The position numbers and the translations under genes were made by a program. A DNA stretch of 51,249 nucleotides from positions 646,318 through 697,566 of the forward strand of contig NZ_OCTU01000001.1 in assembly GCF_900232945.1 (NCBI RefSeq), written 5' to 3'. The notes under the pieces are model-generated. The model was not told the origin of the DNA and did not search any database. It was given only the letters and a program-made list of their open reading frames with translations. This document shows positions 7,704 to 16,000 of the stretch, piece after piece (positions within the stretch are counted from its first letter, which is position 1; every line of letters starts with the position of its first letter). Origin of the DNA: Urinicoccus timonensis. GTDB taxonomy: Bacteria > Bacillota > Clostridia > Tissierellales > Peptoniphilaceae.

Positions 7704-7898
7704 TTAATTTTCCTCAGACTTTTTTCTCCGGCCCTTCCAGGCGGCCAAAAGACAAAAGTAGCTGGATACAAGTAGAGCCCCATAAATATAGGCTACGGCT
7801 ACCGTATTGGCCTTGTGGATATAGTAGTAAAAAACATCCAGGGCCAGTAAGACCAGAAAAAGATAGGCAAAAAAGTTGGTCTTGTTTTCTTTTTCCAT
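7704..7898 (-). CDS. Small membrane protein, two transmembrane segments
   Basis: This 64-residue protein has hydrophobic stretches at about residues 9-26 and 33-53 and a basic tail (WKGRRKKSEEN). Its ATG follows the stop codon of the preceding gene directly (TAAATG). The ribosome binding site GGAGGAG lies inside the end of that gene, so the two are translationally coupled. I do not recognise a family. Confidence 0.65.
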   Translation of the reverse strand: MEKENKTNFFAYLFLVLLALDVFYYYIHKANTVAVAYIYGALLVSSYFCLLAAWKGRRKKSEEN

Positions 7899-8921
7899 TT
7901 ATTCTCCTCCCAATAAGTGATGGAGGTCTTCCCAAGGTAGGTCTTCCAGGTCTTGATATTTAAAGGAAGGTTGGTCTTCCTTATCCACCATCACTGTCCG
8001 GATTCCCTCCATCATATCTCCTTCTTTAAAGCAATAGTCAATGGCCTTCAGGTCCATGTCAAAGGTCTCTTCCCGGGTCCAATTCTTTCCATAGCTATAT
8101 TTTAAATAGATCAGGGCCAGGGACAGGAGGGAGGCTTCTTCCAGGTCTTGGTAGAGGTCGCCCCCTCGGTCTTTTACCCTTTCCATGATTTCTTTCAGGG
8201 TCTTGGCTCCAAAGAGGTCTTGGATTTTTTCCAAGTCTTGGGGACTATGAAGGTGGGCTAGGTTTTTTTGGTAGTTTCCTAAAAGATCTTGGACTTTTTC
8301 CAAGATTTCTTCCCTCTTTAGGCCTTCCAAGTCCAGGGCAAAGAGGTCCCCTTCAAAATTTTTCCAGGAGTTTGAAGAAATCGTATGGCTGGCCCAGCCC
8401 AGGTCTTTGGCATCTCGGCCGTTGATTTGGCTCCCAGTTAGGGACATATAGAGGGCCATGGCCTGGTCCATCCTGGAAAAGAAGTAACCCATCCCTACAT
8501 CTGGCACCATGCCCAGCCGGGCTTCCGGCATGGCCATCCGAGTTGTTTCATCGACAATTCTTATGGGGCAGTCCATGCTAAGACCCAGGCCCCCTCCCAT
8601 TGCAATACCCCTATAGGCTACAATAATAGGCTTGGGAAACTTGGCCATCTTTTTGTCCAAGATAAATTCTCTCTCAAAATAGGGAATGGGGTCTTCTCCT
8701 GTGGCTTGGACCTTCTTGTAGATGTCTACCACATCCCCTCCGGCACAAAAAGCCTTGGAGCTGGTGGAGTCCAAATAGATGGCCTTGACCTGGTCATTTG
8801 CTTGGGCCTGGTCCATACATTGGCTTAGGGCCTCGATTAAGTCCTTGTTTAGGGCATTGAGTTTATTGGGCCGGTCCAGGCTAATATGGGCAATATTTTT
8901 TTCTATTTTAATTTGAAGCAT
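7899..8921 (-). CDS. Enoyl-CoA hydratase/isomerase family protein, 3-hydroxyisobutyryl-CoA hydrolase-like
   Basis: This 340-residue crotonase-fold protein is longer than simple enoyl-CoA hydratases (about 260) and matches the HIBYL-CoA hydrolase subgroup. The oxyanion-hole glycines are in SKAFCAGGDVVDI (about 57-69) and AYRGIAMGGGLGLSM (about 102-116). The acidic residues of the hydrolase type are in MPEARLGMVPDVG. It would act on short branched acyl-CoAs. No valine-degradation genes are nearby, so the physiological substrate is open. It forms a two-gene operon with a small membrane protein. Confidence 0.82.
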   Translation of the reverse strand: MLQIKIEKNIAHISLDRPNKLNALNKDLIEALSQCMDQAQANDQVKAIYLDSTSSKAFCAGGDVVDIYKKVQATGEDPIPYFEREFILDKKMAKFPKPIIVAYRGIAMGGGLGLSMDCPIRIVDETTRMAMPEARLGMVPDVGMGYFFSRMDQAMALYMSLTGSQINGRDAKDLGWASHTISSNSWKNFEGDLFALDLEGLKREEILEKVQDLLGNYQKNLAHLHSPQDLEKIQDLFGAKTLKEIMERVKDRGGDLYQDLEEASLLSLALIYLKYSYGKNWTREETFDMDLKAIDYCFKEGDMMEGIRTVMVDKEDQPSFKYQDLEDLPWEDLHHLLGGE

Positions 8922-8992
8922 CTTATCTTTCCTTTCTTTCCTTTTCTTCCTACCTTTATTATATCGAAAGATGGATAAGTTAAAAGCCCTAA

Positions 8993-9036
8993 AGAAGAAA
9001 AAAAGACAGGCATCTTTCGATACCTGCCTTGTAAGT
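8993..9036 (-). terminator. Terminator of tuf
   Basis: On the minus strand a hairpin (AAGGCAGGTAT ... ATGCCTGTC, with one mismatch) is followed by TTTTTTTCTTCTTT. It starts about 20 bases after the tuf stop codon. Confidence 0.75.
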
Positions 9037-9048
9037 TTTTCTAAGCTC

Positions 9049-10242
9049 TTAGCTTAATAATTTGGATACAACTCCTGCTCCTACTGTACGTCCTCCTTCA
9101 CGAATTGCGAAACGAAGTCCTTCGTCCATGGCAATTGGGGTGATTAGGGTTACGGTAAAGGTGGCGTTGTCTCCTGGCATAACCATTTCTACGCCTTCGG
9201 CTAATTGGATGTCACCGGTTACGTCTGTGGTTCTGAAGTAGAATTGGGGTCTGTAGCCATTGAAGAATGGGGTGTGTCGTCCACCTTCTTCTTTGGTTAA
9301 TACGTAGACTTCTGCTTCAAATTTTGTATGGGGTTGGATGGTTCCTGGGGCTGCCAGTACTTGTCCACGTTCGATTTCGTCTCTTTGAACTCCACGTAGT
9401 AGTACTCCAATGTTATCTCCTGCTTGGGCTTCGTCTAACATTTTCTTGAACATTTCTACTCCGGTTACGACGACGGTTCTCTTTTCTTCGGTTAGGCCGA
9501 CGATTTCTACGTTGTCGTTTACTTTTACTACTCCGCGTTCTACACGGCCTGTAGCTACGGTTCCACGTCCTGTAATGGAGAAGATGTCTTCTACGGGCAT
9601 TAGGAAGGGGTGTTCTGTATCACGTTTTGGTGCTGGAATGTATTCGTCTACTTCTTCCATTAGTTTTACGATTTTGTCTCCCCATTCTCCGTCTGGATCT
9701 TCTAGGGCTTTTAGGGCGGATCCTACTACGATGGGTGTGTTGTCTCCGTCGAATTCGTATTCGCTTAGTAGGTCACGTACTTCCATTTCTACTAATTCGA
9801 TCAATTCTGGGTCGTCTACTTGGTCTTCTTTGTTTAGGAAGACGACAATCTTTGGTACCCCTACTTGACGGGATAGTAGAATGTGTTCACGGGTTTGGGG
9901 CATGGGTCCATCGGCTGCGGATACAACTAGGATGGCTCCGTCCATTTGGGCTGCTCCTGTGATCATGTTTTTAACGTAGTCGGCATGGCCTGGGCAGTCT
10001 ACGTGAGCGTAGTGACGGTTTGGTGTTTCGTATTCTACGTGGGATGTGGAAATGGTGATTCCACGTTCTCTTTCTTCGGGTGCCTTGTCAATGTTGGCAT
10101 AGTCTACGAATTCACCGGATCCGTATCTTTTGTTTAATACAAATGTGATTGCTGCTGTTAGGGTTGTTTTACCGTGGTCAACGTGACCAATGGTTCCGAT
10201 ATTTACGTGGGGTTTCGTTCTTTCAAATTTTTCTTTTGCCAT
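9049..10242 (-). CDS. tuf: Translation elongation factor Tu
   Basis: This 397-residue GTPase delivers aminoacyl-tRNA to the ribosome. It has G1 GHVDHGKT, G3 [24 protein letters not shown]4 NKED (usually NKxD) and the C-terminal [13 protein letters not shown]. The true start is the ATG at 10242 ([12 protein letters not shown]) with AGGAGG upstream; the frame extends 17 codons further but without a site. Codon choice is distinct from neighbouring genes, as expected for a highly expressed gene. It stands alone, not in the usual str operon with fusA and rpsGL. Confidence 0.98.
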   Translation of the reverse strand: MAKEKFERTKPHVNIGTIGHVDHGKTTLTAAITFVLNKRYGSGEFVDYANIDKAPEERERGITISTSHVEYETPNRHYAHVDCPGHADYVKNMITGAAQMDGAILVVSAADGPMPQTREHILLSRQVGVPKIVVFLNKEDQVDDPELIELVEMEVRDLLSEYEFDGDNTPIVVGSALKALEDPDGEWGDKIVKLMEEVDEYIPAPKRDTEHPFLMPVEDIFSITGRGTVATGRVERGVVKVNDNVEIVGLTEEKRTVVVTGVEMFKKMLDEAQAGDNIGVLLRGVQRDEIERGQVLAAPGTIQPHTKFEAEVYVLTKEEGGRHTPFFNGYRPQFYFRTTDVTGDIQLAEGVEMVMPGDNATFTVTLITPIAMDEGLRFAIREGGRTVGAGVVSKLLS

Positions 10243-10284
10243 GGTTCTCCTCCTATATTTAAGAAATGACTTTATTTTGTTCTT

Positions 10285-10313
10285 ATCATACAATAAATTT
10301 GTCTTAAAAGCAA
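10285..10313 (-). promoter_or_regulatory. Promoter of tuf
   Basis: The minus strand has TTGCTT (10308-10313), a 17-base spacer, and TATGAT (10285-10290). It lies about 45 bases before the tuf start codon. This is a good sigma-A type promoter for a stand-alone gene. Confidence 0.65.
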
Positions 10314-10344
10314 CTGTTTATGGTGGTTTTTACAGACCCTACCA

Positions 10345-11184
10345 TTAAAAGCTAATGACAATGCCTCCGTCATCAGCATAGGCCGAGGACAGACCTCCTG
10401 TAGGGACCACCACTACATCGTCAAACTGGTAAAGATCCAAGACTTTTTCCTTAAAGAGCTGGGCCTTGTCCTCTGCATTGGAATGACTAATATAGAGGGT
10501 GCGTCCTTGACTTTGTCCAGCCACTCGTCCCAGGGCCTTGGCCAGTTTATCCAGAGACTTTTTAAAGCCCCGGTTGAGTTCAAAGAGTTCAATTTCTCCC
10601 TTGACTCCCCGCATAATAGGCTTGATATTTAAGGTCTTGGCAATCAGGCCTGCAGACTTTTTAATCCGGCCATTTTTAATTAGGTTGTCTAGGCTTTCCA
10701 GGATAAAGAAGGTTTCCATTTCCTGGATAAAACCTTCTCCCTTTTCTACAATTTCTTCAAAGGCCAGGCCTTGGTCCATAAGGCTCTTTATATAATAGGC
10801 CAGGTTCGTTTCTCCGGCAGAAGCGGACCGACTGTCAAATACATGGACCCTTGTTTGCGGGTGTTTTTCTTGAAATTCCTTAACTCCCAGGTTGGCTGAG
10901 TTGTAGGACCCGGACAATTTGGAACTAATGGTGATAACAAAAATTCCATCTGCTTCTGGATCAAAGGCTTCTTGGTAGTCATAGGGAGAGGGACAACTGG
11001 TTTTTACAGCTTTCTTGGATGCATTCATCTCCTCCCGCATCTTTTGAATTTGTCTCCGGTCCTTGTCTACAAAATCTTTTCCTTCTACTTGAATGGTAAA
11101 GGGAATGAGCTTAATTCCCAAGGATTCTTCAAGTTGGTCAGTTAGGTCCACACTGGAGTCGCCAACAAGTTGGTAGTTCATCAT
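10345..11184 (-). CDS. DegV family fatty-acid-binding protein
   Basis: This 279-residue protein shows the DegV signatures: GDSSVDLT at the N-terminus, KTSCPSPYDY, the SSKLSGSYNSA loop that contacts the lipid head group, and VVVVPTGGLSSAYADDGGI at the C-terminus. DegV (FakB-like) proteins bind a fatty acid and present it to the FakA kinase, but many paralogues have unknown roles and no fakA is nearby. The start codons overlap the glmM stop (ATGATGA), so it is coupled to glmM. This pairing may be only an operon convenience. Confidence 0.88.
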   Translation of the reverse strand: MMNYQLVGDSSVDLTDQLEESLGIKLIPFTIQVEGKDFVDKDRRQIQKMREEMNASKKAVKTSCPSPYDYQEAFDPEADGIFVITISSKLSGSYNSANLGVKEFQEKHPQTRVHVFDSRSASAGETNLAYYIKSLMDQGLAFEEIVEKGEGFIQEMETFFILESLDNLIKNGRIKKSAGLIAKTLNIKPIMRGVKGEIELFELNRGFKKSLDKLAKALGRVAGQSQGRTLYISHSNAEDKAQLFKEKVLDLYQFDDVVVVPTGGLSSAYADDGGIVISF

Positions 11185-12518
11185 TCACCTCCCAGTTGTT
11201 CTTGGATCAGGTCTGCAAGAACTTGTGCATCTTCCCTCATTTCATCGAGGTTTGTTCCTTCGATCATGACCCGAATCAAAGGTTCTGTTCCTGATGGTCG
11301 GATAAGAATCCGTCCATTATCTTCATATTTTTTCTCTAGGGCTTCAATGGATTTTTCTAAAACATCATCTTCTAGATAGGATTTTTTCTTGTGGTCCAAG
11401 ACTCTTGCATTGACTAAGACTTGGGGGTAACTAGTCATGAGGTCATTGAGGTCGGACAAGGATTTTTGACTTTCCAGCATGACTTCGATTAAGTGAAGAC
11501 CTGTGGCTAGGCCGTCCCCCGTTGTATTGTAGTCTGTAAAAATAATGTGACCCGATTGTTCTCCCCCTAGGACATAACCATTTTCTCGCATTTCCTCCAG
11601 GACATAGCGGTCTCCTACCTTGGCTTCAATAAAGTTCACATCAATGGATTTCAAATATTTCTTCAAGCCCAGGTTGGACATGACGGTTCCTACAACGCCT
11701 CCATTTAGTTGGTCTTTTTGGTGGAGGTGGTGGGCACAAATGGCCAAGATATGGTCTCCGTCCACAATTCGTCCCTTGTTGTCTACAGCAATAATCCGGT
11801 CCGCGTCTCCATCAAAGGAAAAGCCCAGGTCTGCCTCCTTGGACAGGACTAGGTTTTGGATAACCTTGGGATTGGTGGACCCACAGTCCAGGTTGATGTT
11901 TCGCCCGTTGGGGTTGGTATTTAGGGCAAAGACATTGGCTCCTAGAGAGGTTAAAACATAGGGTGCAATCTTGGATAGGGCCCCATTCCCACAGTCTAGG
12001 GCAATTTTTAAACCACTTAACTTGTGGGGGCATAGAGATTGGAGGTACCTGGTGTATTGCTTGGCCAAGGAGGGATCCAGGGTCAAGCGACCAAAGCTTT
12101 CCGTATTTTCAGGAAATTTCTTGCGCTTTAAGAGGTAGTCTTCCAATTCTTCTTCCACTTGGTCCGGTAGCTTATAGCCATCTTGGGAGAAAAATTTAAT
12201 TCCGTTATAATTATATGGATTGTGACTGGCCGAAATGACCACACCACAAGTATAGTTCAAAGTTCTGGTTAAATAGGCAACCCCTGGTGTAGGAATGACC
12301 CCTACCAGGGTAACATCCATTCCCATACTCATTAGGCCTGTGGCCAGGGCGGCCTCTAGCATATTTGCAGATTCTCTGGTATCTGTCCCAATAAGACAAT
12401 GACCTTGGTTTTTTCCTAAAACCAGGCCAGCAGCCTTGCCTACATTTAAGGCCAATTCAGCCGTTAGGCCTTGGCCGGCAATGCCACGAATACCATCTGT
12501 CCCGAATAATTCAGTCAA
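11181..12518 (-). CDS. glmM: Phosphoglucosamine mutase
   Basis: This 445-residue enzyme interconverts glucosamine-6-phosphate and glucosamine-1-phosphate for UDP-GlcNAc and cell-wall synthesis. It has the N-terminal MTELFGTDGIRGIAG, the phosphoserine loop VVISASHNPYNYNGIKF (about 94-110), the metal-binding loop SFDGDADRI, the sugar loop GGEQSGHII and the phosphate loop RPSGTEPLIRVM. All key residues are present and the length is standard. The start is a TTG at 12518 with AAGGAG eight bases upstream. It is the first gene of the glmM-degV pair. Confidence 0.96.
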   Translation of the reverse strand: MTELFGTDGIRGIAGQGLTAELALNVGKAAGLVLGKNQGHCLIGTDTRESANMLEAALATGLMSMGMDVTLVGVIPTPGVAYLTRTLNYTCGVVISASHNPYNYNGIKFFSQDGYKLPDQVEEELEDYLLKRKKFPENTESFGRLTLDPSLAKQYTRYLQSLCPHKLSGLKIALDCGNGALSKIAPYVLTSLGANVFALNTNPNGRNINLDCGSTNPKVIQNLVLSKEADLGFSFDGDADRIIAVDNKGRIVDGDHILAICAHHLHQKDQLNGGVVGTVMSNLGLKKYLKSIDVNFIEAKVGDRYVLEEMRENGYVLGGEQSGHIIFTDYNTTGDGLATGLHLIEVMLESQKSLSDLNDLMTSYPQVLVNARVLDHKKKSYLEDDVLEKSIEALEKKYEDNGRILIRPSGTEPLIRVMIEGTNLDEMREDAQVLADLIQEQLGGE

Positions 12519-12570
12519 TATAAAATCTCCTTTTTTCTTTTAGATTCTTTCCTGAACCCATCTAGCCTTT

Positions 12571-12598
12571 ATTATACCATATTTCAAGGCCCTGTAAA
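12571..12598 (-). promoter_or_regulatory. Promoter of glmM-degV
   Basis: The minus strand has TTTACA (12593-12598), 16 bases, then TATAAT (12571-12576) preceded by ATATGG, an extended -10. It is about 50 bases upstream of the TTG start. Confidence 0.6.
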
Positions 12599-12661
12599 AT
12601 CTCTAAATCAAGACAAGGGCCTTGACCCAAGCTTTTTAAATTCCAGACAAGTTTTTTTTCT

Positions 12662-12685
12662 TTTGCAGGGCCAGTATGTTATAAT
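12662..12685 (+). promoter_or_regulatory. Extended -10 promoter of the lipoprotein operon
   Basis: The box GTATGTTATAAT has TATAAT at 12680-12685 with a TGn extension. It lies in the expected place before the lipoprotein gene. The -35 is poor, just a T-rich run. Confidence 0.5.
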
Positions 12686-12723
12686 GAAAGAAAAGCAATG
12701 ACTCAATTTGATGGAGGAATCAT

Positions 12724-13401
12724 ATGAAAAAAACTCTAGCCATAAGTGGTTTATCCCTGGCTCTTATCTTAACAGCCTGTGGACAAAAGGATAATCAGAA
12801 CCAAAAGGTACAAAAACCAATTAATACCAGTCCTAAAATTGAAGAATCTTCCCCCAGCTTAAATGAAGAATCTGCCGACAAGGAAGGTGTGAGCCGGGAA
12901 GAAGTAAGAAAGCTCATGACCCAGTCTGACTACATCAGCCGAGTTAAATTAACCCAACTTGGAGATGGACAGACAGAATTAACCATCTTGGACAACTACA
13001 AGGGTAGTCTATCCAATATTGAATTTACAGAACCCAAAAACTTATCCACCAACAAGGAATACTTAATTTTTTACAAGGATGACGCTGATGGAAATGTTGT
13101 GGCCACTAGCAAGGATGCCGTCATTGAAGTCGCAAGCAAAAATGATACTGTCCTGGACTATATTGAAAGAACCTATGCCAAGACAGACCAAACCGAAGAC
13201 CAATCCAGCCGGAAGACAGAGGAAAAGAAAAGAGATTCTTCTGAAGAAAGCAAGAAGGAATCTTCAAGTAAATCCTCAAAAGATAGTAAGGAATCCACTT
13301 CTTCAGAAGAAGGTTCCAAGTCCAAAAAATCTACTTCCAGTGAATCCAAAAGCAAAGAATCAACAAAAACTTCTTCAAAATCCACTACAGATGAAGAGTA
13401 A
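12724..13401 (+). CDS. Secreted lipoprotein with Ser/Lys/Glu-rich tail
   Basis: This 225-residue protein has a lipoprotein signal peptide (MKKTLAISGLSLALILTACG) with the lipobox LTAC, so Cys19 should be lipidated and membrane-anchored. Residues about 55-150 form a small compact domain (YISRVKLTQLGDGQTELTIL...EYLIFYKDD). From about 155 to the end there is a low-complexity stretch of Ser, Lys, Glu and Thr, likely a wall-spanning spacer. I recognise no enzyme motif. It is followed after 23 bases by the stalk-domain protein, so the two form a surface-protein operon. Confidence 0.75.
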   Translation: MKKTLAISGLSLALILTACGQKDNQNQKVQKPINTSPKIEESSPSLNEESADKEGVSREEVRKLMTQSDYISRVKLTQLGDGQTELTILDNYKGSLSNIEFTEPKNLSTNKEYLIFYKDDADGNVVATSKDAVIEVASKNDTVLDYIERTYAKTDQTEDQSSRKTEEKKRDSSEESKKESSSKSSKDSKESTSSEEGSKSKKSTSSESKSKESTKTSSKSTTDEE

Positions 13402-13424
13402 GATGAATATTAAAAGGAGAGAAT

Positions 13425-14396
13425 ATGCATAAAAAATTAGCTGGCCTAGGCCTGGCTGCTTGCCTGGTTTTAAGCCAAGGGGTCTATGGGGCCTCAACCA
13501 TCAAAATCCAATTAAACGGAAAAGAAATCAAGGGGGATGTTGCCCCCCAAGTCAAGTCTGAAAGGACTTTTGTTCCCCTGCGCTTTGTTTCTGAAGCCCT
13601 GGGCTACAAGGTTGACTGGTTCCAAGAGGACCAATCCGTTTCCATTGCCAAGGGACAAAAGCAAATCAAGCTTTGGCTGGGGAAAAAGACCCTAGACAGC
13701 CAAGGCAAAAAATCCACTATGGATATTGCCCCCTATGCCAGCCATGAAAGGACCTTTGTACCCCTGCGCTTTGTGGCTGAAAACCTAGGAGTCAAGGTAG
13801 ACTGGGACCAAGAAAAGCAAACAGTTATCTTGACAGATACAGCCTGGCTGGAAAAAAATGTTGCCAAGTCCTTCCTTCAAGGAGTCAACCTAAGCCACTT
13901 AAGTCCTGAAGAATTAGCCTATGTGAAAAACTTTGACCAAAAACAACAAGTCCTAGTCCAAGAACTTGCCAACTTCCGCAACCTGGCCTTCCGGGACTTT
14001 GACCAAAGCAATAAGATGGAAATGGGACAAAAAATGGCCCAAGTAGGAGCCCAAGTAGTTTCTACTGCCAAGGAAATGGAAGCCCTCCAAGCTCCCACAA
14101 AATTCAAGGATAGCCACGAGCTCTTTAGCAAGGTATCCCAAGCTCTTCCCGGAATCGTGGAAGACTACAAGTCTGCCTTCTTAACTGACGACTCCTTAAG
14201 CGCTGCCGGTCTCACCAGCAAGTTAACTGACTATTCTGTTGCCATGCGACAAATTGTGGACCAAATGACTGCCACTATTCAAAACCAAGATGTCAAGTCC
14301 AACCAAGATGTGGACCAATTTCTAAAAACCAAAGACGACCAACTCTTCCAAGACAAGACCATCAAAAACCTAATGGATAAGATCCTTAAAAAATAA
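13425..14396 (+). CDS. Secreted protein with copper amine oxidase N-terminal-like (stalk) domains
   Basis: This 323-residue protein has a signal peptide (MHKKLAGLGLAACLVLSQGVYG). Two copies of the stalk-domain motif follow: ERTFVPLRFVSEALGYKVDW (about 45-65) and ERTFVPLRFVAENLGVKVDW (about 105-125). This domain is very common on surface proteins of anaerobic Bacillota; no amine oxidase activity is implied. The C-terminal 180 residues are helical, glutamine-rich and of unknown function. Its terminator has been entered by ISB, 19 bases after the stop codon. Confidence 0.82.
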   Translation: MHKKLAGLGLAACLVLSQGVYGASTIKIQLNGKEIKGDVAPQVKSERTFVPLRFVSEALGYKVDWFQEDQSVSIAKGQKQIKLWLGKKTLDSQGKKSTMDIAPYASHERTFVPLRFVAENLGVKVDWDQEKQTVILTDTAWLEKNVAKSFLQGVNLSHLSPEELAYVKNFDQKQQVLVQELANFRNLAFRDFDQSNKMEMGQKMAQVGAQVVSTAKEMEALQAPTKFKDSHELFSKVSQALPGIVEDYKSAFLTDDSLSAAGLTSKLTDYSVAMRQIVDQMTATIQNQDVKSNQDVDQFLKTKDDQLFQDKTIKNLMDKILKK

Positions 14397-14414
14397 TTTT
14401 TAAAGCCTGCTTAA
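14397..14414 (+). terminator. Left half of an IS-split terminator of the stalk-protein gene
   Basis: The sequence AAAGCCTGC-TTAA ends at ISB. Its partner, GCC-GC-T-GGTTTTTTT, lies at 15897-15912 beyond the IS. Joined, A-A-A-G-C-C-(T)-G-C pairs with G-C-(T)-G-G-T-T-T-T, leaving TTAAGCC as the loop. ISB sits in that loop. Confidence 0.5.
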
Positions 14415-14460
14415 TGATCTGAACCCCAAAATCCGGAATACGGATGGAGGGGTTTTTTGT

Positions 14461-15000
14461 ATGCCAAAATACACAAAAGAATTTAAAATAAAACTAGTGC
14501 TAGAATATTTATCAGGAGAAACAGGCGGGCGTGAAAAGGTAGCTAAAAAATATGATATTCCAGATGGAACTTTGAAAAACTGGATAGAAAAATACAAGTC
14601 AGGAGGATTTGATAACTTATCTAAAAAGTTAAAAAACAATAAATTCACTAGTGAATTTAAGTTATCTGTAATACAATATAGGCAAATCAAGAATACTTCG
14701 CTTAGAGAGACTGCAGAGCATTTCAACCTTGTAAATGAATCCATAATATACAGGTGGGAGAAAACTTATCAAGAGCGTGGTCTTTCTGGGTTAGAAGATA
14801 ACAGAGGAAGGCCTAGTAAAGATATGACTAAATCAAATAAAAAGTCTAAACTTAATACTCCAATAAACGAAAGTGAAAGAGAAGAATTAATAAGATTAAG
14901 AGAAGAAAATAGACTTCTCAAAATGAAGATAATATACGAAAAAAAGCTACAAGCCTTGCTACTGGAAGAGGAAGCAGAAGCAAGGAAAAGACAAAGATAA
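14461..15000 (+). CDS. IS3-family transposase OrfA, ISB
   Basis: This 179-residue protein has two helix-turn-helix units (KLVLEYLSGETGGREKVA and EFKLSVIQYRQIKNTSLRET). A coiled coil (NESEREELIRLREENRLLKM) follows, as in IS150-group OrfA. The ATG is only 46 bases inside the left end. The gene ends just past a GGAAAAG run (14985-14990), where slippage by -1 enters the orfB frame. Confidence 0.85.
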   Translation: MPKYTKEFKIKLVLEYLSGETGGREKVAKKYDIPDGTLKNWIEKYKSGGFDNLSKKLKNNKFTSEFKLSVIQYRQIKNTSLRETAEHFNLVNESIIYRWEKTYQERGLSGLEDNRGRPSKDMTKSNKKSKLNTPINESEREELIRLREENRLLKMKIIYEKKLQALLLEEEAEARKRQR

Positions 15001-15857
15001 TCCTCAAGTTAATAAAAGAATATCCAAAAAGCAAGATAAGTGAATGGCTAGAAATAGCTGAGTTACCAAAATCATCCTACTACGAATGGAAAATAAAATT
15101 AGAAAATCCAGTAGATAAAGACAAAGAAATTAGAAGGGAAATTACAAGCATAGTTGAAGAATCAAAAGGTAGATATGGCTACAGAAGGGTGACTCAAGTA
15201 TTACAAAATAAAGGGCTTAATGTCAACCATAAAAGAGTTTTAAAAATAATGAGAGAAGAATTTTTGCTATGCACCAAATTTAAAACTAGATCAAGAAAAT
15301 ATTCATCATACAAAGGGCAAATAGGAAAGGTTGCAAATAATGTTGTAAATAGACAATTTAAAGCAAGTAAACCAAACCAATTATGGTTAACAGACGTAAC
15401 AGAATTTAGAATAAAAGGTGAAGACAAAAAACTATACCTATCACCAATATTAGACCTATACAACAGTGAAATAATAAGCTATACGCTAGGTTATCACCCA
15501 ACAATAGAATTAACAAATACAATGCTAGAAAAAGCATTAGAAAAAAATAGAGACATTAAAGATTTAACTATACACTCGGACCAAGGATTCCATTATCAAC
15601 ATAGCTCTTGGACTAATAAACTAGAAAAAATGAATATTACACAAAGTATGTCAAGAAAAGGCAATTGTCTAGACAATTCTCCAATGGAGAACTTCTTTGG
15701 AATCTTGAAACAGGAAATGTTTTATGGGGAAGATTTTAAAAGTTATGAACATTTGATAAATGATATTGAAAAATATATTAAATGGTACAATGAGGATAGG
15801 ATTAAAACAAAATTAAACGGAATGTCCCCTGTTATGTACAGATTACATTCCGCTTAA
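14988..15857 (+). CDS. IS3-family transposase OrfB (DDE), ISB
   Basis: The frame is continuously open from the AAAAG slip site at 14988 to 15857, giving about 289 residues. The HTH_21-like region reads AELPKSSYYEW and SKGRYGYRRV, upstream of the first formal start at 15189, so the frameshift product is the real one. The DDE residues are in LTDVTEF, IHSDQGFHYQ and MENFFGILKQEM after SRKGNCLDN. The reading frame has no internal stop and the element could be active. Confidence 0.87.
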   Translation, partial: KTKIILKLIKEYPKSKISEWLEIAELPKSSYYEWKIKLENPVDKDKEIRREITSIVEESKGRYGYRRVTQVLQNKGLNVNHKRVLKIMREEFLLCTKFKTRSRKYSSYKGQIGKVANNVVNRQFKASKPNQLWLTDVTEFRIKGEDKKLYLSPILDLYNSEIISYTLGYHPTIELTNTMLEKALEKNRDIKDLTIHSDQGFHYQHSSWTNKLEKMNITQSMSRKGNCLDNSPMENFFGILKQEMFYGEDFKSYEHLINDIEKYIKWYNEDRIKTKLNGMSPVMYRLHSA

Positions 15858-15940
15858 AATATTATTAAATTGTTCCGTGTTTACGGGTTCAGGTCAGCCG
15901 CTGGTTTTTTTATTGACTTGGAAAGAAATTTTAAGTCAAT

Positions 15941-15978
15941 AAAAAAGCCTAGAAAGAAATTTCTTTCTAGGCTTTTTT
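15941..15978. terminator. Bidirectional terminator next to the heptad-repeat gene
   Basis: AAAAAAGCCTAGAAAG, a short loop, then CTTTCTAGGCTTTTTT forms a perfect stem with A- and T-tracts. A second hairpin, ATTGACTT...AAGTCAAT (15912-15940), lies beside it. It serves the minus-strand heptad-repeat gene that ends at 16001. Confidence 0.88.
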
Positions 15979-16000
15979 CAACTATTTATAGGGCTTGCTC

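Larger units (their letters stand above)
14415..15896 (+). mobile_element. ISB, IS3-family (IS150-group) insertion sequence
   Basis: This 1482-bp element has inverted ends. The left reads TGATCTGAACCCC with CGGAA further in; the right read inward gives TGACCTGAACCC with CGGAAC. Two plus-strand genes are joined by a probable -1 frameshift. No target duplication is visible (left flank TTAA, right flank GCCG). It is strongly AT-rich compared with the host. It lies in the loop of the terminator of the stalk-protein gene, so that gene now ends at the IS border. Confidence 0.9.

Noticed and set aside
10243..10293. N-terminal extension of EF-Tu by 17 codons
   Set aside because: There is no ribosome binding site, and the family N-terminus [12 protein letters not shown] follows a strong AGGAGG.
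10317..10344. Terminator between degV and tuf
   Set aside because: There is a weak TGGT...ACCA pairing but no T-run. I do not call a terminator here.
13173..13385. Minus-strand reading frame opposite the lipoprotein tail
   Set aside because: It is the complement of a low-complexity Ser/Lys coding stretch and has no ribosome binding site.
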